A stretch of 64,000 nucleotides of DNA from Pseudomonas agarici (GTDB lineage: Bacteria; Pseudomonadota; Gammaproteobacteria; Pseudomonadales; Pseudomonadaceae), in NCBI RefSeq assembly GCF_900109755.1, contig NZ_FOAR01000005.1, forward strand, positions 1 to 64,000, in the 5' to 3' direction. Shown here piece after piece: positions 44,505 to 53,936 of this stretch. The translations under genes were made by a program, and so were the position numbers. How positions within the stretch are numbered: position 1 is the first letter of the stretch; every line of letters starts with the position of its first letter. Below the pieces are notes generated by a model that was not told the origin of the DNA, ran no database searches, and worked only from the letters and a program-made list of their open reading frames with translations.

Positions 44505-45353
44505 ATGCATCGCGTACCTTCTTTGTTCAAAGCGTGTGCTTTTATTTTTGCCGCCACGGCGGTTGTGGCCGGAGTCGCCCAGGCCGCCGACAGCAAGCTC
44601 GACAATGTGCTCAAGCGTGGCCATTTGATTGTCGGCACTGGCAGCACCAACGCGCCATGGCACTTCCAGGGCGCGGATGGCAAGTTACAGGGCTTCGATA
44701 TCGATATCGGTGCGATGATCGCCAAGGGCCTGTTCAATGATGCGAGCAAGGTCGAGTACGTGGTGCAGTCTTCCGATGCGCGGATTCCCAACCTGCTGAC
44801 CGACAAGGTCGACATCAGTTGCCAATTCATCACCGTGACCGCCAGCCGCGCCCAGCAGGTGGCTTTCACCCTGCCGTACTATCGAGAAGGCGTCGGCCTG
44901 CTGCTGCCAGCCAACAGCAAGTACAAAGAAATCGATGACTTGAGGGCCGCCGGCGACAAGGTCACCGTAGCGGTGCTGCAGAACGTGTATGCCGAAGAGC
45001 TGGTGCACCAGGCGCTGCCAAAGGCCAAGGTCGACCAGTACGACAGTGTCGACCTGATGTACCAGGCCGTGAACTCGGGGCGTGCCGACACTGCGGCCAC
45101 CGATCAGTCTTCGGTCAAGTACCTGATGGTGCAGAACCCTGGCCGCTACCGCAGCCCGGCCTACGCTTGGAGCCCGCAGACCTACGCTTGCGCGGTCAAG
45201 CGTGGCGATCAGGACTGGCTGAACTTCGTCAACGTCGCCTTGCATGAGTCGATGACCGGTGTCGAATTTCCGGCCTACGCGGCGTCCTTCAAGAAATGGT
45301 TTGGCGTCGACCTGCCGTCGCCGCAGATTGGTTTTCCCGTCGAATTCAAGTGA
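44505..45353 (+). CDS. Amino-acid-type ABC transporter periplasmic binding protein
   Basis: 282 residues with a signal peptide ending in AQAA (about residue 28). It is a family 3 solute-binding protein: RGHLIVGTGSTNAPWHF, GFDIDIGAMIAKGLF, SDARIPNLLTDKVDISCQFITVTASRAQQVAFTLPYY (split over residues 88-128) and VAVLQNVYAE. The SDARIP segment replaces the more common SxNRIP. It heads an operon with two permeases, an ATPase, RidA, an IclR regulator, a PLP enzyme and a KDG-type kinase. The downstream enzymes suggest D-glucosaminate as ligand. Confidence 0.9.
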   Translation: MHRVPSLFKACAFIFAATAVVAGVAQAADSKLDNVLKRGHLIVGTGSTNAPWHFQGADGKLQGFDIDIGAMIAKGLFNDASKVEYVVQSSDARIPNLLTDKVDISCQFITVTASRAQQVAFTLPYYREGVGLLLPANSKYKEIDDLRAAGDKVTVAVLQNVYAEELVHQALPKAKVDQYDSVDLMYQAVNSGRADTAATDQSSVKYLMVQNPGRYRSPAYAWSPQTYACAVKRGDQDWLNFVNVALHESMTGVEFPAYAASFKKWFGVDLPSPQIGFPVEFK

Positions 45354-45406
45354 TCCCTTAAGGGCCGGGTGCCGTGCGTGGCGCCCCGTCGAAGGTACTG
45401 TCGAGC

Positions 45407-46069
45407 ATGAACTATCAGTTGAACTTTGCCTCCGTCTGGCGCGATTTCCCCAGCTTGCTGGCAGGACTCGGCCTGGGCCTGGAACTGGCCTTACTGTCGA
45501 TCGCCATCGGCTGCGTGATCGGTCTGCTGATGGCGTTTGCCTTGCTTAGCAAGCATCGCGCATTACGGCTGCTGGCTTCGGTGTATGTCACGGTGATCCG
45601 CAACACGCCGATCCTGGTGCTGATCCTGCTGATCTACTTCGCTCTGCCGAGCCTGGGGATCCGGTTAGACAAGATTCCCTCGTTCATCCTCACCTTGTCG
45701 TTGTATGCCGGCGCCTACTTGACCGAGGTATTTCGCTCCGGTTTGTTGAGCATTCCCAAAGGTTTGTCCGAGGCCGGGCTGGCAATCGGTCTCGGGCAAT
45801 GGCAGGTGCGCGCCTACGTGACGGTCCCGGTGATGTTGCGTAACGTGTTGCCGGCGCTGTCCAACAATTTCATCTCGCTGTTCAAAGACACCTCGCTAGC
45901 GGCAGCCATCGCCGTGCCGGAACTGACCTATTACGCCCGCAAGATCAATGTGGAGAGCTACCGGGTGATCGAAACCTGGATGGTCACCACCGCGCTCTAC
46001 GTGGTTGTCTGTTATCTCATCGCCATGATGCTGCGCTACCTCGAACAGCGCCTGGCAATTCGCCGCTAG
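45407..46069 (+). CDS. Amino-acid-type ABC transporter permease 1
   Basis: 220 residues from the ATG at 45407; a GTG at 45374 is open but less likely. Five membrane helices of the HisM/GlnP type. The N-terminus YQLNFASVWRDFPSLLAGLGLGLELALLSI and the EAA loop (EAGLAIGLGQWQVRAYVTVPVMLRN, near residues 125-150) mark the family. It forms a heterodimer with the permease encoded ten bases downstream. Confidence 0.93.
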   Translation: MNYQLNFASVWRDFPSLLAGLGLGLELALLSIAIGCVIGLLMAFALLSKHRALRLLASVYVTVIRNTPILVLILLIYFALPSLGIRLDKIPSFILTLSLYAGAYLTEVFRSGLLSIPKGLSEAGLAIGLGQWQVRAYVTVPVMLRNVLPALSNNFISLFKDTSLAAAIAVPELTYYARKINVESYRVIETWMVTTALYVVVCYLIAMMLRYLEQRLAIRR

Positions 46070-46078
46070 GAGTCCCCT

Positions 46079-46741
46079 ATGTACCAATCCCCAAGCTGGC
46101 TGCATGAATTGTGGGGTGCCCGAGACACCCTGGGGCAAGGCTTTTTGACCAGCGTGCAGTGCTCGGCCCTGGCTATTGTCGGCGGCACGTTGATCGGCAT
46201 CGTTGTCGGATTGGTGCTGACCTATGGCAAGTTCTGGATGCGCCTGCCGTTGCGCCTGTATGTCGATCTGATTCGCGGCACGCCGGTATTTGTCCTGGTG
46301 CTGGCCTGCTTCTATATGGCCCCGGCGCTGGGTTGGCAGATCAGTGCGTTTCAGGCGGGGGTGTTGGGCTTGACGCTGTTTTGTGGTTCCCATGTCGCGG
46401 AAATCGTGCGGGGTGCGCTCCAAGCGATTCCCCATGGCCAGTTGGAAGCGGGCAAGGCCATTGGCCTGACCTTCTACCAATCCCTGGGTTACGTGCTGTT
46501 GCCCCAGGCGCTACGGCAGATCCTGCCGACCTGGGTCAACTCCTCGACCGAGATCGTCAAGGCCTCGACGCTGCTGTCGGTAATCGGCGTTGCCGAATTG
46601 CTGCTTAGCACTCAGCAGGTGATTGCCCGGACCTTCATGACTCTGGAGTTCTACCTGTTCGCCGGGTTGCTGTTCTTTATCATCAACTACGCCATCGAAT
46701 TGCTCGGTCGGCACATTGAAAAGCGGGTGGCATTGCCATGA
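46079..46741 (+). CDS. Amino-acid-type ABC transporter permease 2
   Basis: 220 residues with AGGAG upstream. Same HisQ/GlnP type as the preceding permease: [17 protein letters not shown], then [22 protein letters not shown] and [15 protein letters not shown] (EAA loop). Its stop overlaps the ATPase start by ATGA, so the two are co-translated. Confidence 0.93.
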   Translation: MYQSPSWLHELWGARDTLGQGFLTSVQCSALAIVGGTLIGIVVGLVLTYGKFWMRLPLRLYVDLIRGTPVFVLVLACFYMAPALGWQISAFQAGVLGLTLFCGSHVAEIVRGALQAIPHGQLEAGKAIGLTFYQSLGYVLLPQALRQILPTWVNSSTEIVKASTLLSVIGVAELLLSTQQVIARTFMTLEFYLFAGLLFFIINYAIELLGRHIEKRVALP

Positions 46742-47529
46742 TTGCGACTACCAGGCAAAACGACAAGCAAGCGCTGCTGAGCATTCGCGACCTGCACAAA
46801 CAATACGGCCAGGTCGAGGTACTCAAGGGTGTCGACCTGCAAATGCAGCGTGGCAACGTGGTCACACTGATTGGTTCCAGCGGTTCGGGCAAGACCACGC
46901 TGTTGCGTTGCGTGAACCTGCTCGAAGAGTTCCAGGGCGGGCAGATCATCCTCGAAGGCGAGTCTATCGGCTACAGCGAAGCCAATGGCAAGCGCGTGCG
47001 TCATGGGGAAAAACTGATTGCCCAGCATCGGGCCATGACCGGCATGGCGTTCCAGCAGTTCAACCTGTTTCCGCACCTGAGCGCGCTGCAGAACGTCACC
47101 CTGGGCCTGCTCAAGGTGAAAAAGCTGCCCAAGGACCAGGCCGTGGCCCTGGCGGAGAAGTGGTTGGAACGAGTCGGCCTACTGGACCGGCGCAATCACT
47201 TCCCCGGACAGTTGTCTGGCGGCCAGCAACAGCGGGTCGCGATTGCCCGGGCCATTGCGATGAACCCGAGCCTGATGCTGTTCGACGAAGTAACCTCGGC
47301 CCTCGACCCGGAACTGGTCGGCGAAGTGCTGGCGGTGATCAAGGACCTGGCCGAAGAGGGCATGACGATGTTGTTGGTCACTCACGAGATGCGCTTCGCC
47401 TTCGAAGTTTCCGACAAGATCGTATTTATGAACCAGGGGCGTATTGAGGAACAGGGGCCACCCAAAGAACTGTTCGAGCGCCCGCAATCGCTGCGTCTCG
47501 CGGAGTTTCTCAAGAACACGCGTTTTTAA
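46738..47529 (+). CDS. Amino-acid-type ABC transporter ATP-binding protein
   Basis: 263 residues. Walker [15 protein letters not shown]-loop region [19 protein letters not shown], signature [15 protein letters not shown], Walker [17 protein letters not shown] and switch His in [10 protein letters not shown]. The closest pattern is the polar amino acid (GlnQ/HisP) group. It powers the import system of this operon. Confidence 0.95.
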   Translation: MIATTRQNDKQALLSIRDLHKQYGQVEVLKGVDLQMQRGNVVTLIGSSGSGKTTLLRCVNLLEEFQGGQIILEGESIGYSEANGKRVRHGEKLIAQHRAMTGMAFQQFNLFPHLSALQNVTLGLLKVKKLPKDQAVALAEKWLERVGLLDRRNHFPGQLSGGQQQRVAIARAIAMNPSLMLFDEVTSALDPELVGEVLAVIKDLAEEGMTMLLVTHEMRFAFEVSDKIVFMNQGRIEEQGPPKELFERPQSLRLAEFLKNTRF

Positions 47530-47550
47530 CTTTCATTCAAGGAGAACAGC

Positions 47551-47940
47551 ATGAGCATCACTCGTTACGGCACCGGCAGCACCGCCGGTGGTGGTCAGCC
47601 GCGCCCTTTCGCCCGTGCCGTCGAAGCCGATGGCTGGCTGCATGTGTCCGGCCAAGTGCCGGCGCTCAATGGTGAAATCATTGTCGGCGGCATCGTCGAG
47701 CAGACGCACCAGACCATGAAGAACCTCATCGCGATTCTCACAGAGGCCGGTTATGCCCTGGAAGATGTGGTGCGCGTTGGCGCCTGGCTGGAAGATCCGC
47801 GGGATTTCTGGAGCTTCAACAAGGTCTTCTCCGAGTACTTCAAGCCCGAACACGCTCCGGCGCGGGCCTGTGTGCAGGCGCACATGATGGTCGACTGCAA
47901 GGTCGAGATCGACTGCATCGCCTACAAGAAGAAGGGCTGA
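47551..47940 (+). CDS. RidA-family imine/enamine deaminase
   Basis: 129 residues with AAGGAG upstream. It is a YjgF/RidA protein: PRPFARAVEADGWLHVSGQVP, HQTMKNLIAILTEAGYALEDVVRV and the key Arg in APARACVQAHMMVDCKVEIDCIAYK. Such trimers hydrolyse reactive imines released by PLP enzymes. Its place beside a PLP-dependent lyase fits a helper role in releasing ammonia from the enamine/imine intermediate. It ends one base before the IclR start codon. Confidence 0.93.
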   Translation: MSITRYGTGSTAGGGQPRPFARAVEADGWLHVSGQVPALNGEIIVGGIVEQTHQTMKNLIAILTEAGYALEDVVRVGAWLEDPRDFWSFNKVFSEYFKPEHAPARACVQAHMMVDCKVEIDCIAYKKKG

Positions 47941-47941
47941 C

Positions 47942-48706
47942 ATGGCCGAAGACACCATCAAGCGTCGGGCAAAAGGATTGGACCGGGCGTTCGATATTCT
48001 CGATTACCTCAAGGAAATCGGCCAGCCCTTGCGCCCCAACGATATTGCCAGCGGCATCGGTAGTCCTAAGTCCACGGTCTACGAACTGGTGGCGTCGCTG
48101 CTGGAGCGACGGATTCTCGAAGCCGTCGGCAAGGACGGACATGTCTACCTGGGCCGTCAACTGTATTTCCTCGGGCAGGCCCACCTGCGTCATTTCGACC
48201 TGAGTCGCGAGGCCGATCAGGCCTTGCAGGAAATCGTCAGTCGGACCCGCGAAACCGCGCAGATGTGCCTGCTCAACGGTCGTAAGTACACCGTGGCGCT
48301 GATGAGGGAGGGTGAGCGCCATTTTCGTATTTCTTCGGATATCGGTGAAAACGCGCCGATTCCCTGGACCGCGTCCGGCCGCCTGCTGCTGGCGCATTTG
48401 AGCGACCAGGAAATCATCGACCTGATCGATCACGACGACTTTATCCTGCCGGACGGCCAGCGCCTGGCGCTGGAGGTGTTCCTCGGGGAAATTCGCCAGG
48501 CGGGTATCGACGGGTTCTTTTCCTTCGATAGCGTCGCCGATACCTTCACCCACTGCTTCGCCGCGCCGGTCAAGGACGAGCGGGGCGTCTGCATCGCGAC
48601 CCTGTGTATCGTCGCCCCTCGCACCGATGCGCAGAAAAACTACAGCGACTATCGTCGGGTACTGATCGACAGCGCGAACAATCTGGCCCGTCGAATCAAC
48701 GAATAG
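47942..48706 (+). CDS. IclR-family transcriptional regulator
   Basis: 254 residues. The N-terminal winged helix has GLDRAFDILDYLKEIGQPLRPNDIA and GSPKSTVYELVASLLERRIL. The C-terminal effector domain has GENAPIPWTASGRLLLAHL and the ending of the IclR fold (FAAPVKDERGVCIATLCIV). It lies within the operon it probably controls, and a TTCCG/CGGA palindrome is found before the first gene. The effector may be the substrate or KDG. Confidence 0.93.
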   Translation: MAEDTIKRRAKGLDRAFDILDYLKEIGQPLRPNDIASGIGSPKSTVYELVASLLERRILEAVGKDGHVYLGRQLYFLGQAHLRHFDLSREADQALQEIVSRTRETAQMCLLNGRKYTVALMREGERHFRISSDIGENAPIPWTASGRLLLAHLSDQEIIDLIDHDDFILPDGQRLALEVFLGEIRQAGIDGFFSFDSVADTFTHCFAAPVKDERGVCIATLCIVAPRTDAQKNYSDYRRVLIDSANNLARRINE

Positions 48707-48741
48707 CAGCGGCTGTGGCCGTGCCTGTTAAGGAGTCTGAA

Positions 48742-49959
48742 ATGCCTGTTGCCTTGAACATTCCCCGCGTGGAGAAAGGCGCCGCCGCTGTCGGTGCCCA
48801 ACTGGTACGTGACGTTAGCCTGCCGGCCCTGGTGTTGCACCGTGAAGCGCTGGAACACAATATTCGCTGGATGCAGGATTTCGTCAGCCGCAGCGGTGCC
48901 GAACTGGCGCCCCACGGCAAGACCAGCATGGTCCCGGCGCTGTTTCAACGCCAGTTGGCCCAGGGCGCCTGGGGCCTGACGCTGGCCACGGCGGTGCAGA
49001 CCCGAGCGGCCTATGCCGCCGGTGTGCGGCGGGTGCTGATGGCTAACCAACTGGTCGGCGCGGCGAACATGGCGTTGATCGCCGCGTTGCTGGCGGACTC
49101 GCGGTTCGAGTTCTACTGCCTGGTCGATCATGCGGACAATGTCGCGGCCCTCGGCGAGTTCTTTGCCGGGCGCGGCCTACGGCTCAATGTAATGATCGAA
49201 TACGGCGTGGTCGGCGGGCGCTGCGGCTGTCGCAGCGAGCAGCAGGTGCTGGAGCTGGCCGAGGCTATCAAGGTTCAGCCGGGTCTGGCGCTGACCGGTA
49301 TCGAAGGTTATGAAGGCGTGATCCACGGCGACCAGGCCGTCAGCGCTATCCGCGCCTTCGCCAGCTCATTGGTACGCCTGGCGGTGGGCTTGCGCAACAG
49401 CGGTGCATTCGCTATCGATAAGCCGATCATCACCGCTTCGGGCTCGGCCTGGTACGACCTGATCGCCGAAGAGTTCGAAGCCCAGGATGCCGACGGGTGC
49501 TTCCTCAGTGTGCTGCGTCCCGGCAGCTATGTGGCCCATGACCATGGCATCTACAAGCTAGCGCAATGTTGTGTGCTGCATCGTCGCAGCGACCTGAGCG
49601 AAGGCCTGCGCCCGGCGCTGGAAGTCTGGGCTCACGTCCAATCGATGCCGGAGCCGGGGTTCGCGGTGATCGCCCTGGGCAAGCGCGACGTGGCGTTCGA
49701 CGCCGGCCTGCCGGTGCCGCTGCTGCGCTACAAGGCAGGCGTGCTGCCGGCGGTGGGTGAAGACGTCAGCACTTGTGAGATCACTGCGGTGATGGACCAG
49801 CATGCCTTTATGACCGTGGCACCGGGCTGCGAGCTGCGGGTCGGCGATATTGTCTCGTTCGGCACTTCCCATCCGTGCCTGACCTTCGACAAATGGCGCG
49901 TTGGCTGCATTGTCGATGAGCAACTGAGCGTGATCGAGACCTTCGACACCTGCTTCTAA
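48742..49959 (+). CDS. Fold-type III PLP enzyme, probable D-glucosaminate ammonia-lyase
   Basis: 405 residues from the ATG at 48742 with AAGGAG upstream. It belongs to the D-threonine aldolase / DSD1-like group. The PLP lysine is in ELAPHGKTSMVP; other family marks are TLATAVQTRAAYAAGVRRVLMANQLVG, YGVVGGRCGCRS, LRPGSYVAHDHGIY and the C-terminal SFGTSHPCLTFDKW, where H and C are metal ligands in the family. Databases often call such proteins amino acid deaminase. The KDG-type kinase directly downstream argues for D-glucosaminate dehydratase, giving 2-keto-3-deoxygluconate and ammonia. D-threonine or D-serine activity is the alternative. Confidence 0.75.
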   Translation: MPVALNIPRVEKGAAAVGAQLVRDVSLPALVLHREALEHNIRWMQDFVSRSGAELAPHGKTSMVPALFQRQLAQGAWGLTLATAVQTRAAYAAGVRRVLMANQLVGAANMALIAALLADSRFEFYCLVDHADNVAALGEFFAGRGLRLNVMIEYGVVGGRCGCRSEQQVLELAEAIKVQPGLALTGIEGYEGVIHGDQAVSAIRAFASSLVRLAVGLRNSGAFAIDKPIITASGSAWYDLIAEEFEAQDADGCFLSVLRPGSYVAHDHGIYKLAQCCVLHRRSDLSEGLRPALEVWAHVQSMPEPGFAVIALGKRDVAFDAGLPVPLLRYKAGVLPAVGEDVSTCEITAVMDQHAFMTVAPGCELRVGDIVSFGTSHPCLTFDKWRVGCIVDEQLSVIETFDTCF

Positions 49960-49974
49960 GGGGATATTGCCTGA

Positions 49975-50901
49975 ATGACCACCCACAGCCTGCCCCCACC
50001 GCGTATTGCCCTGATCGGCGAATGCATGATCGAACTGCAACAACAGGCCGATGGCAGCCTGCGCCAGAGCTTTGGCGGCGACACCTTGAACACTGCGGTC
50101 TATCTCTCCCGCGAATTGGCCGGGCGGGGATCGGTGGATTACGTCACGGCGCTGGGGGACGACAGCTTCAGCGACGCCATGTGCCGGACCTGGGCCGAGG
50201 AGGGCATCGGCCTGGACAAGGTCCAGCGCCTGCCCGGACGCTTGCCCGGCCTGTATTGCATCCAGACCGATGCGGGCGGCGAGCGCCGCTTTCTCTACTG
50301 GCGTAACGAGGCGGCGGTTCGCGATTGCTTCAGTACACCAGGCGCGGTGCCGATCCTCGCGGCCTTGCCGGATTACGATGTGCTGTACTTCAGCGGCATC
50401 ACCCTGGCGGTGCTCGGCGAGCTTGGCCGGGAGAAGTTGATTGCCGTGTTGCAAGAGGCGCGTCGGGGCGATACCCGAGTGGTGTTCGACAACAACTACC
50501 GGCCACGCCTCTGGTCGGGTATCGAACAGGCCCGCACGGCTTATCGGCAGATCCTGCCGTATGTCGACCTGGCATTGTTGACGTTGGAGGACGAGCAGGC
50601 GTTGTTTGGTTATGCCGACGGCCCAACGGTATTCGCTGCCTACGACCAGATCGGCACGCCGGAGGTAGTGATCAAGCGGGGCGCCAAGAGTTGCCTGATC
50701 CACTGTGAAGGCGAAGCGTTCGAGGTGCCTGCGCAGGAGGTCGAGACCGTAGTGGACACCACGGCGGCGGGGGATTCGTTCAGTGCCGGGTATCTGGCGA
50801 GTCGCTTGACCGGTGGCAATCCGCAACAAGCCGCGCTAGCCGGGCATCGGCTGGCGAGCCAGGTGATCCAGGTCCACGGGGCGTTGATTGCACGTGGCTG
50901 A
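49975..50901 (+). CDS. kdgK: PfkB-family kinase, probable 2-keto-3-deoxygluconate kinase
   Basis: 308 residues. The N-terminal IALIGECMIELQQ and SFGGDTLNTAVYLSREL match the KdgK subgroup, and the catalytic motif is DTTAAGDSFSAGYLASRL with the base Asp. VVFDNNYRPRLW is typical for KDG kinases. It phosphorylates KDG to KDPG, which enters the Entner-Doudoroff aldolase step. It starts 15 bases after the PLP enzyme stop and ends the operon. Confidence 0.85.
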   Translation: MTTHSLPPPRIALIGECMIELQQQADGSLRQSFGGDTLNTAVYLSRELAGRGSVDYVTALGDDSFSDAMCRTWAEEGIGLDKVQRLPGRLPGLYCIQTDAGGERRFLYWRNEAAVRDCFSTPGAVPILAALPDYDVLYFSGITLAVLGELGREKLIAVLQEARRGDTRVVFDNNYRPRLWSGIEQARTAYRQILPYVDLALLTLEDEQALFGYADGPTVFAAYDQIGTPEVVIKRGAKSCLIHCEGEAFEVPAQEVETVVDTTAAGDSFSAGYLASRLTGGNPQQAALAGHRLASQVIQVHGALIARG

Positions 50902-50936
50902 GAGTCTCAACCTGCTCGCCACCACTGATGCTCGTT

Positions 50937-51212
50937 TCAGTCGCGATAGAAGACCTGCACCAGGTGATAACCGAACTTGCTCTTGATCGGCCCGTGCACG
51001 GTACGCAGCGGCTTCTTGAAGATCACCTGGTCAATTGCCCCGACCATCTGCCCCGGACGCACTTCCCCCAAGTCGCCGCCGCGCTTGCCCGAAGGGCAGG
51101 TGGAGTGCTTCTTGGCCAGCACGTCGAAGGCTTCGCCCTTGGCAATGCGTTGCTTGAGTTGTTCGGCTTCCTCGGCGGTCTTGACCAGGATATGACGGGC
51201 TTGAGCTTTCAT
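50937..51212 (-). CDS. ppiC: Parvulin-type peptidyl-prolyl isomerase
   Basis: 91 residues, a single parvulin domain with no signal peptide. RHILVKTAEEAEQLKQRI, GEAFDVLAKKHSTCPSGKRGGDLGEV and FGYHLVQVFYRD hold the conserved His and Cys/Asp positions of the active site. It is close to E. coli PpiC in size and is cytoplasmic. Monocistronic, convergent with kdgK. Confidence 0.95.
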   Translation of the reverse strand: MKAQARHILVKTAEEAEQLKQRIAKGEAFDVLAKKHSTCPSGKRGGDLGEVRPGQMVGAIDQVIFKKPLRTVHGPIKSKFGYHLVQVFYRD

Positions 51213-51269
51213 TGACAGATACCTTGAAACGGTGGAGCGGGCGACAGGGTGCGCGATTATGCCCGAAGA

Positions 51270-53801
51270 TCAGTTGCCGTGGCCGATCATGTCGCGCACC
51301 CGGTTGGCCAGTAGATCAAGGGTAAAGGGTTTGGCGATGAGGTCCATGCCTTCTTCGAGAAAGCCCTGGCGCTCAGCGGCTTTCTCCGCATAGCCGGTCA
51401 TGAACAACACTTTGAGCTCTGGACGATGCTGACGGGCAATCTCAGCCAGTTGCCGACCGTTCATGCCGGGCAAACCGACGTCGGTTACCAGCAGGTCAAT
51501 GCGCAACGCAGACTCCAGCAACGGCAGGGCGGTTCGTGCATCAGCGGCCGGATGGACGGTGTAGCCCAGCTCGTCCAGCACGTTGAGCACCAGCATGCGT
51601 ACCGCCGGGTCGTCCTCGACCACCATCACCGACTCATCGGCGGCTGCCGTGGGCGACTGTGGGGTGTTGGGCGTGGGCGCCGCCTCGTCGGCCTCGGCGT
51701 GAAAGCGCGGCAGGTAAAGACGCACGCAGGTGCCTTGGCCGGGTTCGCTTTGCAGCGTGACATGGCCGCCGGACTGCTGGGCAAAGCCATAGATCATCGA
51801 CAGCCCCAGGCCGGTGCCCTGGCCAATGGGCTTGGTGGTGAAGAACGGGTCGAAGGCCTTGGCCAGGATCAGCGGACTCATGCCGGTGCCATTGTCGCTG
51901 ACGCCAATCATGACATAGTCGCCAGCCTTGACCGACTCCAGGGAGTTGATATCACTGCCGTCGAGGCAACTGTTAGCCGTTTCGATCAGCAGCGTACCGC
52001 CTTCGGGCATCGCATCGCGGGCATTGATCACCAGGTTGAGCAGGGCGCTTTCCAGTTGTCCGGTGTCCGTGTTCACCGGCCAGATATCCTGGCCGAGCCG
52101 GACTTGCAATTGGATATGGGCGCCTTTGGTGCGACTGAACAGCTCTTCCAGCGATTGCACCAATTGGTTCGGATCGATGCGCTTGCTGTCCAGCGATTGC
52201 CGACGGGAGAAAGCCAGCAGGCGATGGGTCAGGGCTGCCGCACGCTGGGCGGAGTTGATCGCAGCATCGGCAAAACGTCCGATCTCGGCACTGCGCCCTG
52301 CGGCGATATAGCGCTGCATCAGGTCGAGACTGCCGATGATACCGGTGAGCATATTGTTGAAATCGTGAGCGATACCGCCGGTCAACTGGCCGACCGCTTC
52401 CATTTTTTGAGCATGGCGCAGGGCATCTTCGGCGCGCTCGCGCTCGAACATTTCGTTCTGCAGGCGCTGGTTCGACTCGGCCAGCGCCTGGGTGCGCTGG
52501 GCCACGCGCTCTTCGAGGGTCTCGTTGAGATTGCGCAGCGCCTCTTCGGTTTGTTTACGCTCGGTTTCGTCGCTGACGAAGATATAGAAACCGTTGACCG
52601 CACCGTCCTGACCATAGCGTGGCAAGTAGCGCATCGCCGCGTGCCGCCTGCGTCCGTCGCGGTGCAGGTTGTCGATGCTGAAACTGCAGGCCTTGCCCGC
52701 CAGCGCGTTGGCGATGTACTCGGCGCGTTGGGCATAGGCGTCCTCACCGAACACTTCGAGCAGGGTCTTGCCATAGAGTTCTTGGGGGGTCTTGCCGAAC
52801 CAGTCGAGGTAAGCGCTGTTGTTCAGGCGAAAGCGCTCCTCGTGGTCGACATAGCCGATCAGCGCCGGTACGGCATTGATCACCAGTTGCAGTTCGGTCT
52901 GGCTCTGGCGTAGCGCTTGTTCACTGTGTTTGCGTTCGGTAATGTCCAGGGCCGCCCCGACAAAGCGTTGGGCCCGGCCATGGGGCCCCCGATAGCAGCG
53001 GCCTCGGGCGAACACCCAGCGGACCTGGCCACGGGTCTGGACCCGGTATTCCTCGGCATGTTCGGTATTGTTCTCCAGGCAATACTTGATACCACGCGCT
53101 ACCAGCCCACGATCTTCCGGGTGAACGCTCTGCATATAGGCATTAAGAGGCGTGTGCGCCGCCTGAGCCGGGTCGACGCCGTGCAGCCGGGCAAATCGCG
53201 CATCGGTGACGAAGCGGTCCTGATCGATATCCCAGTCCCAGGTGCCGAGGGTACCCGTGGCAGCCATCGCCAGTTGCAGGCGGTCTTCGCTGTCCTGCTG
53301 AGCCTTGATGCTCGCTTCGGAGCGCTGCCGCAGTTCAAGGGTCAGTCGGCGTTCATGGGTTTCGATCACGGTGATCAGGATGCCGGCAACGTCGCCCCGT
53401 TCATTGCGCACCGGGTTGTAGGTCAGGTCCACCCAGAGATCGATGTTCACGCCAGCGTGGCGCACCTTGAAACATTGCTCCGCCAGGCTGCGGGTCTGGC
53501 CTGCCAGCACGTCTTGAAAGATCGGCGTGCTGAAGTCCTGGTAATCCGACCAGGTTTCGTTGGCCGGCTGGCCGAATGCCTCGGGATGGCGGTCGCCGAT
53601 AAGCCGGGCGAAGCTGTCGTTGTAGATCTGTACCTGTTGCGTGCCCCAGAGCAGCAGCATCGGTATGGGCGAATGGGTGACGATATCGACTGCGGTACGC
53701 AGGCTCTGTGGCCAGCGATTGATTGCGCCCACGGGATTGTGCGACCAGTCCTGGTGACTCATGAGGGTGGCGACGTCGTTGTCGGGGATCGATCCGTTCA
53801 T
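51270..53801 (-). CDS. Hybrid sensor histidine kinase with PAS domains
   Basis: 843 residues with no membrane segment, so cytosolic. An N-terminal PAS-like region (about 15-150, [20 protein letters not shown]) is followed by two PAS/PAC units (about 170-295 and 300-420, the latter ending [14 protein letters not shown]). A coiled-coil linker leads to the HisKA box [21 protein letters not shown]. The ATPase has [20 protein letters not shown] and [14 protein letters not shown]-terminal receiver (about 720-840) carries VVEDDPAVR and Asp in [13 protein letters not shown]. No response regulator lies next to it. The HDFNN box is common in blue-light or redox PAS kinases, but no LOV cysteine motif was found. 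Confidence 0.9.
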   Translation of the reverse strand: MNGSIPDNDVATLMSHQDWSHNPVGAINRWPQSLRTAVDIVTHSPIPMLLLWGTQQVQIYNDSFARLIGDRHPEAFGQPANETWSDYQDFSTPIFQDVLAGQTRSLAEQCFKVRHAGVNIDLWVDLTYNPVRNERGDVAGILITVIETHERRLTLELRQRSEASIKAQQDSEDRLQLAMAATGTLGTWDWDIDQDRFVTDARFARLHGVDPAQAAHTPLNAYMQSVHPEDRGLVARGIKYCLENNTEHAEEYRVQTRGQVRWVFARGRCYRGPHGRAQRFVGAALDITERKHSEQALRQSQTELQLVINAVPALIGYVDHEERFRLNNSAYLDWFGKTPQELYGKTLLEVFGEDAYAQRAEYIANALAGKACSFSIDNLHRDGRRRHAAMRYLPRYGQDGAVNGFYIFVSDETERKQTEEALRNLNETLEERVAQRTQALAESNQRLQNEMFERERAEDALRHAQKMEAVGQLTGGIAHDFNNMLTGIIGSLDLMQRYIAAGRSAEIGRFADAAINSAQRAAALTHRLLAFSRRQSLDSKRIDPNQLVQSLEELFSRTKGAHIQLQVRLGQDIWPVNTDTGQLESALLNLVINARDAMPEGGTLLIETANSCLDGSDINSLESVKAGDYVMIGVSDNGTGMSPLILAKAFDPFFTTKPIGQGTGLGLSMIYGFAQQSGGHVTLQSEPGQGTCVRLYLPRFHAEADEAAPTPNTPQSPTAAADESVMVVEDDPAVRMLVLNVLDELGYTVHPAADARTALPLLESALRIDLLVTDVGLPGMNGRQLAEIARQHRPELKVLFMTGYAEKAAERQGFLEEGMDLIAKPFTLDLLANRVRDMIGHGN

Positions 53802-53936
53802 AAACCTGCCTTGAAGGTAAAACTTTGAGTTGCGCGGCGGCTTATTATCCCCCCAAGCTGTAGACCATTACCAATTCGAAATGACACCGGATTAATGGTT
53901 TGAATCTCAATTGACTGTATTGCGGAAACCCTTGCC

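Noticed and set aside
49558..50829. A 423-codon minus-strand ORF opposite the PLP enzyme and kdgK
   Set aside because: It spans two well supported plus-strand genes and shows no domain.
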